Assembly (NCBI RefSeq): GCF_021216675.1
Contig: NZ_CP086120.1
Span: 5,451,001 to 5,515,000, forward strand
DNA length: 64,000 nucleotides
Direction: 5' to 3'
Source of the DNA: Streptomyces gobiensis
GTDB lineage: Bacteria > Actinomycetota > Actinomycetes > Streptomycetales > Streptomycetaceae
Part shown: positions 8,540 to 15,086 of the stretch, in pieces
Layout: each line of letters starts with the position of its first letter
Numbering within the stretch: the first letter of the stretch is position 1
Notes under the pieces: model-generated
Told to the model about the DNA's origin: nothing
What the model saw: the letters and a program-made list of their open reading frames with translations, nothing else
Database searches by the model: none
Program-made: the position numbers and the translations under genes

Positions 8540-8896
8540 TCAGAACGTAATGATCTGGTGCCCCTGGCTGACGAGCAGCCGGATGCTCGGGTGCCCTTCG
8601 TATTCGTCCAGCAGATGTACATGGGCCTGACGTGCGCCCTGCTCGGCGTCGAACGCCTTGGCGCAGAACCCGCAGGCTCCGGCGACCACATCCGAGACCG
8701 CCTGGTAGGCAGCGTGCGCGACGTGCCCGGAATCGGTGAGAGCCTCCGGCCACTTCGTCGCCGCACCGTCAAAGATCACTTTGATCTCGTCACCGGCTTC
8801 CTTGAACTCCTTGGCGGCGACCAGCGCATTTGTGACTCTCCCGAGGTCGGCGTGGCTCTCGGTATCGGCGAGTACGAGGATGGCGACCTTGCTCAT
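8540..8896 (-). CDS. DsrE/DsrF-like sulfurtransferase-fold protein
   Basis: A 118-aa cytoplasmic protein with the DsrE-like alternating strands and helices: VAILVLADTESHADLGRVTNALVAAKEF, then EIKVIFDGAATKW. Two Cys residues lie in a short GACGFCAKAF motif, in the position where DsrE-type proteins often carry the persulfide-accepting Cys. The C-terminal strand ends with GHQIITF. It is embedded among small redox-type genes on the same strand, 73 bases downstream of the two-Cys membrane protein. AGCTGGGAGGACTTCC before ATG 8896 supplies the ribosome site. Family assignment is good; a role in sulfur relay or thiol stress is inferred from context. Confidence 0.8.
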   Translation of the reverse strand: MSKVAILVLADTESHADLGRVTNALVAAKEFKEAGDEIKVIFDGAATKWPEALTDSGHVAHAAYQAVSDVVAGACGFCAKAFDAEQGARQAHVHLLDEYEGHPSIRLLVSQGHQIITF

Positions 8897-8969
8897 GGAA
8901 GTCCTCCCAGCTCGCGGTGGGACGCCGGAACGCCGCTTGGGTACCCCGCGCCGGGCCGCCTATGCGCCG

Positions 8970-9284
8970 CTACGGGGACGCCCTGCCATCATTCGCGGTG
9001 AGGCGGGCGACGCCATCCCCGAGGGCGGCGTCCGGGCAGCAGTCTTCCGCTCCGGCGTCGCCGCGAAGGCGACGGAACCGGCAGCGCAGTGTGTGGGCGA
9101 TGGCGATGAGCACGAGCCCTGCGCCCACGCTGATCAGCCAGGGATTGCCCAGCGCGGCACCCGCCGCGCCCAGGGCACCGCCAGACAGGAGCAGTGGGCC
9201 CGCGCAGCACAGCACCATCAGCGATCCCGCGTTCACGGCGGCCAGTCTGCCGCCACGGGAGGCGGGCTCATGGGGTGCGGGCAT
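8970..9284 (-). CDS. small two-helix membrane protein with paired cysteines
   Basis: A 104-aa protein with two membrane helices: residues about 17-40 (AGSLMVLCCAGPLLLSGGAL) and 46-66 (NPWLISVGAGLVLIAIAHTL). A vicinal Cys pair (LCCAGPLLL) lies within the first helix, a layout recalling MerT-type transporters, and a second pair (EDCCPD) lies in the cytoplasmic tail after an Arg-rich stretch (RCRFRRLRG). Four Cys in two pairs suggest metal or persulfide handling. It sits between the DUF427 and DsrE genes in the same orientation. MerT homology is not established, and function is unassigned. Confidence 0.65.
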   Translation of the reverse strand: MPAPHEPASRGGRLAAVNAGSLMVLCCAGPLLLSGGALGAAGAALGNPWLISVGAGLVLIAIAHTLRCRFRRLRGDAGAEDCCPDAALGDGVARLTANDGRASP

Positions 9285-9308
9285 CGGAGCTCAGCCGGGC
9301 CGCGTCGT

Positions 9309-9623
9309 TCACTGGGGAGTCACCGGCTTCTTCTCGCGGGTGCCTTCGATGCTGACGCCCCGGCCGAAGGCGACGTGGTCCTTGATCCGTCGGGCCAGCG
9401 GGCTGGGATGCGGGTAGTACCAGGCGGCGTCGGGGTTGACCTCGCCGCCGCCGGTGAGGATGTAGTAGCGGGCCATGCCCTTCCAGAAGCACAGGGTTCT
9501 GGTGGGGCTGTCGGCGAAGTACTCGCGGTTCAGCGACTCGGGCGGGAAGTAGTGATTGCCCTCGACGAGCCTCGTGCGGGGTGCCTCGGCGAGTACGACG
9601 CCATTCCAGATCGCGCGCATCAT
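9309..9623 (-). CDS. DUF427 family protein
   Basis: A 104-aa soluble protein matching the small DUF427 fold: MMRAIWNGVVLAEAPRTRLV, then a GNHYFPPESLNREYF loop, and TLCFWKGMARYYIL followed by AAWYYPHPSPLARRIKDHVAF. The invariant-looking CFWKG and WYYP motifs are present. AGGAG lies 11 bases before ATG 9623; a second ATG follows immediately. The ORF is open upstream to 9800 but that extension is Pro/His-rich and noncoding in style. DUF427 proteins have no settled biochemical role. Here the gene lies in a run of redox-associated genes, 25 bases before the two-Cys membrane protein. Confidence 0.8.
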   Translation of the reverse strand: MMRAIWNGVVLAEAPRTRLVEGNHYFPPESLNREYFADSPTRTLCFWKGMARYYILTGGGEVNPDAAWYYPHPSPLARRIKDHVAFGRGVSIEGTREKKPVTPQ

Positions 9624-9696
9624 GTGCGGTTCATCTCCTGTCGGTTGGTTCGGTGCGGGTGGGTGGCTCATGGGCGGAGCCCCGAGTGGGACTGGG

Positions 9697-10008
9697 TCAT
9701 GGCGTATGGCCGCTGTGGAGACCGGGTGGTGTTGCCAAGTGGTCGGCGAAACGGCGCAGCCGGACCGAGGCCAACGAGGCTGGGGCGTGCTGGAGGCCAT
9801 GCCGCAGGGAGGTCTTGATCAGGCGCAGCGTTTCGGCGCGACCGCTGCAACTCCAGCAGCGACCCAGATGGGTGGCCACCTGGGTGCGATGAGCGCCGGT
9901 GAGCTCGCCGTCCACATAGGCCTCGACATCACGGCGTAGCCGCAGATGGCGGACTTTCTCCCGGCACGCCGCCCACAAGCGCAGCTGTGGAGTGATCACC
10001 CTTGTCAT
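9697..10008 (-). CDS. ZAS-type zinc-finger (anti-sigma-like) protein
   Basis: A 103-aa protein whose centre carries the zinc-associated anti-sigma signature: VEAYVDGELTGAHRTQVATHLGRCWSC, where the final H-x3-C-x2-C is intact. ZAS proteins bind and hold ECF sigma factors, and some release them on thiol oxidation. The C-terminal 40 residues are a basic amphipathic helix, and there is no membrane segment. No ECF sigma gene is adjacent. ATG 10008 lies about 6-10 bases after a GGTTTCC -10-like element (10014-10020 complement), so the mRNA may be leaderless. It is the first gene of the minus-strand redox run and diverges from the Crp/Fnr gene. Confidence 0.65.
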   Translation of the reverse strand: MTRVITPQLRLWAACREKVRHLRLRRDVEAYVDGELTGAHRTQVATHLGRCWSCSGRAETLRLIKTSLRHGLQHAPASLASVRLRRFADHLATPPGLHSGHTP

Positions 10009-10013
10009 ACATC

Positions 10014-10043
10014 GGAAACCCGTCCACCAGGCCGGAGCATTCC
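10014..10043 (-). promoter_or_regulatory. GGAAT-N18-GGTTTCC promoter of the ZAS operon
   Basis: On the minus strand GGAAT (10043-10039) is followed by exactly 18 bases and then GGTTTCC (10020-10014). The arrangement is one base off the sigma-R consensus GGAAT-N18-GTT and is identical in its fixed bases and spacing to the element before the AhpD-like gene. The start codon at 10008 would be at or next to the transcript start. Confidence 0.55.
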
Positions 10044-10046
10044 GGG

Positions 10047-10072
10047 GGAATGCCTGACCGTGCTCCAGGGTT
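10047..10072 (+). promoter_or_regulatory. sigma-R-like promoter GGAAT-N18-GTT facing the Crp/Fnr gene
   Basis: GGAAT at 10047-10051, an 18-base spacer, and GTT at 10070-10072 match the published sigma-R consensus exactly. Its -35 is back to back with the ZAS-operon -35: ATTCC GGG GGAAT at 10039-10051 reads as a divergent pair. It would leave a leader of about 160 bases before ATG 10241. Confidence 0.55.
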
Positions 10073-10240
10073 CCCCTGCGGCGCGAAACAGCGGCGGATC
10101 CGGCCCCGAGGAGGAGTCGGCTGCTGGCGGCTTCCGGGCCGGTGGCGGCCACGTACCGAGAGATCAAGACCGCTCTGACCCAGCGCCCGGACGGGGCCGC
10201 ACCGCAGGTGACCGCAGAGTAAGGGAGTGACATCAAGAGG

Positions 10241-10957
10241 ATGGACCCGAGGGGGAAGACCGGGGGCAAGACCGGGGGGCGGCCGCCCCCGGCGGCGCTG
10301 CGGGCGGCGGCCTGGGTGATGCGCTGTCTGGGCGGCTGCTGGCCCCCCGGTGAGCAGGAGGCCGCCGAGCTGGCCGCGCGGCTGGAACAGCGCCTGCTTG
10401 CACCCGGCCAGCTGGCCTTCGGGCAGGGCCGGATCCCGGAGGGGGTGTGGATTGTCCGCAGCGGCACGCTGGAGCTGGTCTCGGGTACCGGTCGGCACCG
10501 GGTGGTGGTCGGGGTCGTGCAGCCCTGCGGTGTCGTGGGGGATGTGCCGCTGCTGCTGGGCCGTCCGGCGGTGTGTACGGTCCGCGCGCTGACGGATGTT
10601 CAGGCCGGGTTCCTGCCCGCCACAGCGTTCCACGCCGTGCTGGAGTCCAGCCCCGCACTGGCGAGGGCCTGGCTGAGCGGGCTGGCCAGGCGGCATGCCG
10701 GGGCGCAGGAGTCGCTGGCCCAGAGCGTGGGCGGCACCGCCGAGCGCCGGGTCGCCCGGTTGCTGCTGCGTGAGGCTCGTGATGGCACCGTCGCCTGCTC
10801 GCAGGGCACGCTGGCGGCGATGCTCGGGCTGCGCCGCCCCACCCTCAACCGGGTTCTGAAGGACTTCGAGCGTGCGGGACTGCTGCGGGTGGGCTACCGG
10901 CAGGTCGAGTTGCTGGCCACCGACCAGCTTCAGCGCCGGGCCGGGGACAGCGGATGA
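10241..10957 (+). CDS. Crp/Fnr-family transcription regulator
   Basis: A 238-aa protein. Residues about 35-150 form a cNMP-binding-like beta barrel (LLAPGQLAFGQGRIPEGVWIV, then GVVQPCGVVGDVPLLLG), followed by a long dimer helix and a C-terminal winged helix at 170-230 with the recognition segment CSQGTLAAMLGLRRPTLNRVLKDFERAGLL. The cAMP-contact Arg-Ser pair of Crp is not evident. Cys residues at about 29, 33 (CLGGC) and in QPCG are few and do not make an Fnr iron-sulfur set. It diverges from the ZAS operon and is followed after 81 bases by the AhpD-like gene. The ligand is unknown. The start at ATG 10241 has only GAGG immediately before it, so initiation is uncertain. Confidence 0.82.
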   Translation: MDPRGKTGGKTGGRPPPAALRAAAWVMRCLGGCWPPGEQEAAELAARLEQRLLAPGQLAFGQGRIPEGVWIVRSGTLELVSGTGRHRVVVGVVQPCGVVGDVPLLLGRPAVCTVRALTDVQAGFLPATAFHAVLESSPALARAWLSGLARRHAGAQESLAQSVGGTAERRVARLLLREARDGTVACSQGTLAAMLGLRRPTLNRVLKDFERAGLLRVGYRQVELLATDQLQRRAGDSG

Positions 10958-10960
10958 GTA

Positions 10961-10990
10961 GGAATGTACCCATCCGGTCAGTGGGTTTCC
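10961..10990 (+). promoter_or_regulatory. GGAAT-N18-GGTTTCC promoter of the AhpD-like gene
   Basis: GGAAT at 10961-10965, 18 bases, then GGTTTCC at 10984-10990. This is the same pattern as the ZAS-operon promoter on the other strand. Transcription would begin near 10997, 42 bases before ATG 11039. Confidence 0.55.
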
Positions 10991-11038
10991 CCGGGGATAC
11001 GCGTGACAGACGCGATGCTCAGCGAGAGGAAGTCATCC

Positions 11039-11587
11039 ATGCCGAGGATTCCGGTTCACACCATCGACAGCGCCCCCGAAGCGAGCCAGGAAACGCTCAG
11101 GGTGCTGGAGAAGCAGTTCGGCAAGGTGCTCAATATCCATGGCGAGATGGCCCATTCGCCCGTCACCCTGGCGGTCAACGCGGCGATGAACGCGGCCATC
11201 GCCGAGCATGGCACCTTCGACGCACGCACCCGCGAGGCGATCGCACTGGCCGTCGGCGCGGTGGACGACTGCGCGTACTGCCAGGCCGCACACACCCTCG
11301 CTGCCCAGGGTGCCGGACTCACCGAGGCACAGACGGTGGCGATCCGCCGCGGTGCTGTCGACTTCGACCCGAAACTGGACGCCCTGCTCGCGGTCGTACG
11401 GGAGATCGCCGGGGAGGTCGGCGAGGTCTCCGACGCCACCTGGGACGCGGCGCTCGGCGCGGGATGGACGGACGCTGAGCTTACCGAGGCATTCGCCCAT
11501 GTCGCTGCCAACCTCTACACCAACTACTTCAACCACCTCGCCCGCACCGATCTTGAGTTCCCTGCCGCGCCCCCGCTCCAGCGCTGA
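11039..11587 (+). CDS. AhpD-like carboxymuconolactone decarboxylase-family protein
   Basis: A 182-aa all-alpha protein with the AhpD core motif: AVGAVDDCAYCQAAHT, in which the CxxC pair (separated by AY) and the following His are the peroxidatic site of alkylhydroperoxidases. A second helical half (TDAELTEAFAHVAANLYTNYFNHLA) completes the fold. AGAGGAAG lies seven bases before ATG 11039, so this start is preferred to the upstream in-frame ATG at 10964. The GGAAT-N18-GGTTTCC promoter upstream and the redox neighbours suggest a peroxide or thiol-stress role. The ORF ends 38 bases before an IS element. Confidence 0.85.
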   Translation: MPRIPVHTIDSAPEASQETLRVLEKQFGKVLNIHGEMAHSPVTLAVNAAMNAAIAEHGTFDARTREAIALAVGAVDDCAYCQAAHTLAAQGAGLTEAQTVAIRRGAVDFDPKLDALLAVVREIAGEVGEVSDATWDAALGAGWTDAELTEAFAHVAANLYTNYFNHLARTDLEFPAAPPLQR

Positions 11588-11624
11588 CACGCATCAGCCC
11601 CATGGGCCGCCGTCTCACCACTAG

Positions 11625-12521
11625 GCCGTTTCCTTCGGATCATCTGATCGTTGGTTGATGTGTGTCGTTGACTGATGCCCAGTGGGCACGGATCGAGCCG
11701 TTGTTGCCGGACCGGACTCCGAAGCGGGGCGGACGGTGGCGTGATCACCGCCAGGTGATCGACGCGATCGCGTTCAAGTACCGCACCGGGACACCGTGGA
11801 TGGACCTGCCCGAGCACTTCGGGTCGTGGAAGGGCGCCCACAACCGCCTGCGGAAGTGGGCCGCCGACGGCACCTGGGAGAAGGTCTTCACCGCCCTGCT
11901 CGCCCAGGCCGACGCCGAAGGCGACCTCGACTGGGTCGTCGCGGTCGACTCCACCATCGTCCGAGCCCACCAGCACGCCGCCGGGGCCCGTCAAAAGGGG
12001 CCCCGGCCGGCGAGCCGGACGACCATGCCCTCGGACGCTCCCGCGGCGGACTGACCACCAAGATCCACCTCGCCGCGGACAGCCACTGCCGGCCCCTGGC
12101 CTTCGTCATCACGCCTGGCCAGGCAGGTGACGCACCCGCATTCCCCGAGGTCATGGCCCGCTTACGGGTGCCCCGGCCAATCGGCCGGCCCAGGATCACG
12201 CCGGACGTGATCCTGGCCGACAAGGCCTACTCGTCCCGCGCGATCCGGACCCATCTCCGTCGGCGCGGGATCCGGGCCGTGATCCCGCAGCCCGCCGACC
12301 AGGCCGCCAACCGCAAACGCCGCGGCAGCCGCGGCGGCAGACCACCAGCCTTCGACCGCGACGCCTACAAGCGGCGCAACACGGTCGAGCGCTGCATCAA
12401 CAGACTCAAGCAGTGGCGCGGCCTGGCCACCCGCTACGACAAGACCGCCACCATCTACCTCGCCGGACTCCACCTCGCCGCCATCTTCATCTGGTCAGCG
12501 AGGTGATCCAAAAGAAACGGC
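11625..12521 (+). mobile_element. IS5-family insertion sequence, 897 bp, flanked by CTAG
   Basis: Terminal sequences GCCGTTTCCTTCGGATCA (11625-11642) and the complement of 12504-12521 (GCCGTTTCTTTTGGATCA) match at 16 of 18 positions. Each end is flanked by CTAG (11621-11624 and 12522-12525), a palindromic target that was probably duplicated. The element carries one two-frame DDE transposase. The right CTAG is itself part of CCTAGG, the target duplicated by the neighbouring IS481-like element. Confidence 0.85.
11662..12506 (+). CDS. IS5-family transposase, made by -1 frameshifting
   Basis: Two overlapping frames encode one DDE transposase. OrfA (GTG 11662 to 12054) gives MSLTDAQWARIEPLLPDR and the first catalytic Asp in VVAVDSTIVRAHQ. 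OrfB is one base back and supplies GGLTTKIHLAADSHCRPLAF, the second Asp (ILADKAYSS) and the Glu (NTVERCINRLKQWRGLATRYDK). The frames meet near CAAAAGGGG (11992-12000), an A/G slippery run typical of this group, so the fused product of about 280 aa is inferred. All three catalytic residues and both termini are intact, so the element may still be mobile. Confidence 0.85.
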
Positions 12522-12526
12522 CTAGG

Positions 12527-13578
12527 TGTATTGATCATGAGCGTTGTTGACACTCGTGGGTCTTGATCATGGCGAAGACCTCCGGTGTGGTGGAGCTGTC
12601 TAGGACTGCACCGCACGGAGGTCTTCGTGTCCCACCGTAATGCCCGACTGACTGTTCATGGCAGGCGGCTGCTGGTCGAACGTGTGTGTTCGGGCCGTCC
12701 GGTCGCGCATGTCGCGGCGGAGATGGGCGTCTCCCGCATGACAGCCCACAAGTGGGTGCGCCGCTGGCGGAACGAGGGGGAGCCAGGCCTGCATGACCGT
12801 TCCAGCCGCCCGCACACCACCCCGCACCGCACAGCACCAGCCATGGAAGCGCGGGTGCGTGAGCTGCGCACGACCCGCAAGCTCGGCCCGGCCCGCATCG
12901 GCCCGATCCTTGGCCTGCCCGCCTCCACCGTGCATCGCGTCCTCGCCCGCCACGGCCTGCACCGGCTGTCCTTCCTGGACCGGCCCACCGGGCAGGTCAT
13001 CCGCCGCTACGAACGCGACCGGCCCGGCGAACTGATCCACGTGGACGTCAAGAAACTCGGCCGGATCCCCGACGGCGGCGGCTGGCGGATCCACGGCCGT
13101 AAAGACAGCCGACTGACCAAGACCGGCGCCGGCTACGACTACATCCACTCCGCCGTCGACGACCACACCCGCCTGGCCTACAGCGAGGTCCACACCGACG
13201 AGAAAGCCGCTACCTGCGCAGAGTTCCTCCGGCGAGCCGCCGCCCATTTCGCCGGGATGGGCATCCGCCGCATCGAACGGGTCCTTACCGACAACGCCTG
13301 GTCCTACCGCAAGAGCAGCCTGTGGAAGCAGGCCCTGACCGACCTCGGCGCAGTCGGCAAGCTCACCCGCGCCTACCGGCCACAGACCAACGGCAAGGTC
13401 GAACGCTTCAACCGCACCCTGCTCGACGAGTGGGCCTACCTACGGCCCTACACCAGCAACGCCGATCGAACAGCGAGCCTCGAAGGCTTCCTGCACACCT
13501 ACAACTACCATCGCTGCCACACCGCACTGGCAGGCCAGCCACCCATCAGCCGCGTCAACAACCCTGCGGGTCAATACA
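12527..13578 (+). mobile_element. IS481-family insertion sequence, 1052 bp, flanked by CCTAGG
   Basis: The ends are TGTATTGA (12527-12534) and its inverted copy TCAATACA (13571-13578). Further in, GTTGTTGAC on the left matches GTCAACAAC on the right. CCTAGG borders both sides (12521-12526 and 13579-13584) as a 6-bp target duplication. Because the left CCTAGG is the right border of the IS5 element, this insertion came second, into the IS5 junction. Confidence 0.88.
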
Positions 13579-13583
13579 CCTAG
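12627..13583 (+). CDS. IS481-family transposase
   Basis: A 318-aa transposase. The N-terminal helix-turn-helix (LVERVCSGRPVAHVAAEMGVSRMTAHKWVRRWR) is followed by an rve/DDE integrase core: first Asp in GELIHVDVKKLGRI, second in RVLTDNAWSYRKS, and the Glu in TNGKVERFNRTLLDEWAY. GGAGG lies five bases before GTG 12627. The TAG stop (13581-13583) is not inside the element but within the CCTAGG target duplication, so the host site terminates the protein. It looks complete. Confidence 0.9.
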   Translation: MSHRNARLTVHGRRLLVERVCSGRPVAHVAAEMGVSRMTAHKWVRRWRNEGEPGLHDRSSRPHTTPHRTAPAMEARVRELRTTRKLGPARIGPILGLPASTVHRVLARHGLHRLSFLDRPTGQVIRRYERDRPGELIHVDVKKLGRIPDGGGWRIHGRKDSRLTKTGAGYDYIHSAVDDHTRLAYSEVHTDEKAATCAEFLRRAAAHFAGMGIRRIERVLTDNAWSYRKSSLWKQALTDLGAVGKLTRAYRPQTNGKVERFNRTLLDEWAYLRPYTSNADRTASLEGFLHTYNYHRCHTALAGQPPISRVNNPAGQYT

Positions 13584-13620
13584 GGGCTGTCTCCCCGGAG
13601 ACCGAGGAGACAGCCCCTAG
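13580..13620 (-). terminator. 15-bp perfect hairpin overlapping the sortase stop codon
   Basis: CTAGGGGCTGTCTCC (13580-13594) pairs perfectly with GGAGACAGCCCCTAG (13606-13620) around an 11-base loop. The sortase stop codon (complement of 13617-13619) lies in the stem. It is most likely the native terminator of the sortase gene, and the CTAG at its base is the site the IS5 element used. Confidence 0.65.
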
Positions 13621-14546
13621 GTGAGCACATCCGGCTTGCCCTCGCTCCGCGGGTGCTCGTCGACCATGGTGCCCCAGACGATCAGACGGTATGTCGAGGT
13701 GAATTCCGGGGTGCAGGTGGTCAAAGTGATGTAGCGGCCCGGCTTGGTGAAGCCCGACTCCTGGGGCACCGGGCTGACCACATCGACATTCGACGGGGAG
13801 GTCGAAGGGAGCCGGTTGGTCATCTCGTACGTGTAGTAGGTGCTCTGCGTCTCGATGACGATCTTGTCGCCCGCCACCAGCTTGTTGATGTAGCGGAACG
13901 GCTCCCCATGGGTATTGCGGTGCCCGGCCACCGCGAAGTTGCCCTGCTCGTCCCAGGGCATTGCCGTCTTCAGACCGGATTCCTCGTCGTAATGCCCGAC
14001 CATGCCCCGGTCCAGCACCGCGGGTTTGTCGATGCCCTCGGCGATGGGGACCCTGATGTCCAGTTTGGGTATGTACATAATCGCGAAGCCCTGGCCGGGA
14101 GAGAAAGCCTCGGCCTTGAGCGGTTTCTCCTTGCCGCCCGACTCCCACTCCTTCTCCAGACTGCTGGCCGCTCCGCTGGCCTGCTGGTTGGCCTGTACGT
14201 TCGTCCACCAGAGCTGGTAAGTGACGAAGAGGAGCAGCACCACGCCCGTGGTGATGAACAGCTCACCGACGACGTTGCTGACGAAGGCCGAGACGCTCTC
14301 CTTGCGCGTCCTCGCGGCCCGCGCCGCTGCCGCCCTGCGCCGTGCCGCCCGGCCTTCGACGGGCGTCCGGGTGACCTGGCGCAGCACGACGGTCTCGTCG
14401 TCGAAGACCAGCAGCGGCTCGTGGGCGGGGGTACGAGCGGCTGCCACTCGTACCCCGCCCGCAGCCTCGTCCTTTTCGGGGGCTCCACGCACCGGACACG
14501 TCCCTTCCGCAGGCTCGGTCAGGAACAGAAACCCGTCTGCCTTCAC
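13617..14546 (-). CDS. class E sortase
   Basis: A 309-aa membrane-anchored transpeptidase that joins LAxTG-bearing proteins to peptidoglycan. The N-terminal 85 residues are charged and cytoplasmic (RRRAAAARAARTRK). One membrane helix follows at about 93-113 (VVGELFITTGVVLLLFVTYQL), then the sortase barrel. Catalytic residues are visible: H209 (VAGHRNTHGEPFRY), C278 (ITLTTCTPEF) and R287 (TYRLIVWG). The GTG start at 14546 has GGAAG just upstream. An Excalibur-domain protein with an LAETG sorting signal is encoded at 54958-55398. The gene ends inside a hairpin next to the IS pair. Class assignment rests on the TLTTC and length; confidence is high. Confidence 0.88.
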   Translation of the reverse strand: MKADGFLFLTEPAEGTCPVRGAPEKDEAAGGVRVAAARTPAHEPLLVFDDETVVLRQVTRTPVEGRAARRRAAAARAARTRKESVSAFVSNVVGELFITTGVVLLLFVTYQLWWTNVQANQQASGAASSLEKEWESGGKEKPLKAEAFSPGQGFAIMYIPKLDIRVPIAEGIDKPAVLDRGMVGHYDEESGLKTAMPWDEQGNFAVAGHRNTHGEPFRYINKLVAGDKIVIETQSTYYTYEMTNRLPSTSPSNVDVVSPVPQESGFTKPGRYITLTTCTPEFTSTYRLIVWGTMVDEHPRSEGKPDVLT

Positions 14547-14571
14547 CAGACTTCCGTTCTGGTTGCTCCGA

Positions 14572-15080
14572 TTACGACTCGGCCTTCACAGGGATCGAGC
14601 GGGAGAGCGGTGTGCCGACGGTGCGTACGGAGTCGACAGTGCCCTCATCGAGGATGCCTTTGGACAGCAGATCGAACTCCTGGGAGATGCCGTCGATATC
14701 GGACTTCAAGAATTCGATCGCGGCCTGGGCCCACCTCATACCTGCGAGATCGCGAACGCGTACGCGATGGCTCGCCCGGCGAGTACCAGGTGTTCCTGCT
14801 GCAGATCTCGGTCGAGGAACCCCAGATCCAAGTGGTGGGCCGCGACACCAGCGGCCGTGAGCGGCCAGCTCGCAAGAAAGCCGCTCAGCGGCATGCCGCC
14901 GCGCCTGGCCAGGCAGAACTCGGTGAGCTGCTGGCTGAGCAGATCGTTCGTGCCATCGAAGATGGTGAAGACTCTGGCGTCCAGGAAAGCCAGGTCTCAT
15001 CCTTGATGAACACCACGTCGTAGCACCAGACCAGCGGCCCCGGAGGATTCCGTTGCGCCCGGCGAGCTGTTCGCGGAGTG
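14572..15080 (-). pseudogene. frameshifted C-terminal remnant of an acyl-CoA dehydrogenase-like gene
   Basis: No single frame spans this stretch, but reading the minus strand across frames gives a coherent product. One frame yields DLAFLDARVFTIFDGTNDLL then SQQLTEFCLARRGGMPLSGF, with the IFDGTND signature of acyl-CoA dehydrogenase C-terminal domains, continuing to GRAIAYAFAISQV. A one-base shift at about 14735-14740 then continues in-frame as WAQAAIEFLKSDIDGISQEF to a TAA at 14572. Another shift near 15000 joins VVFIKDETW upstream. The N-terminal two thirds are missing. It is degraded and probably not expressed as an enzyme. Confidence 0.65.
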
Positions 15081-15086
15081 CAGCCT

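Noticed and set aside
8970..9284. Mercury transporter merT
   Set aside because: Only the Cys pair in helix 1 is shared; helix number and neighbours do not fit a mer operon.
9929..10696. A 255-aa minus-strand ORF overlapping the ZAS and Crp/Fnr genes
   Set aside because: No domain; it conflicts with two genes that have motifs and promoters.
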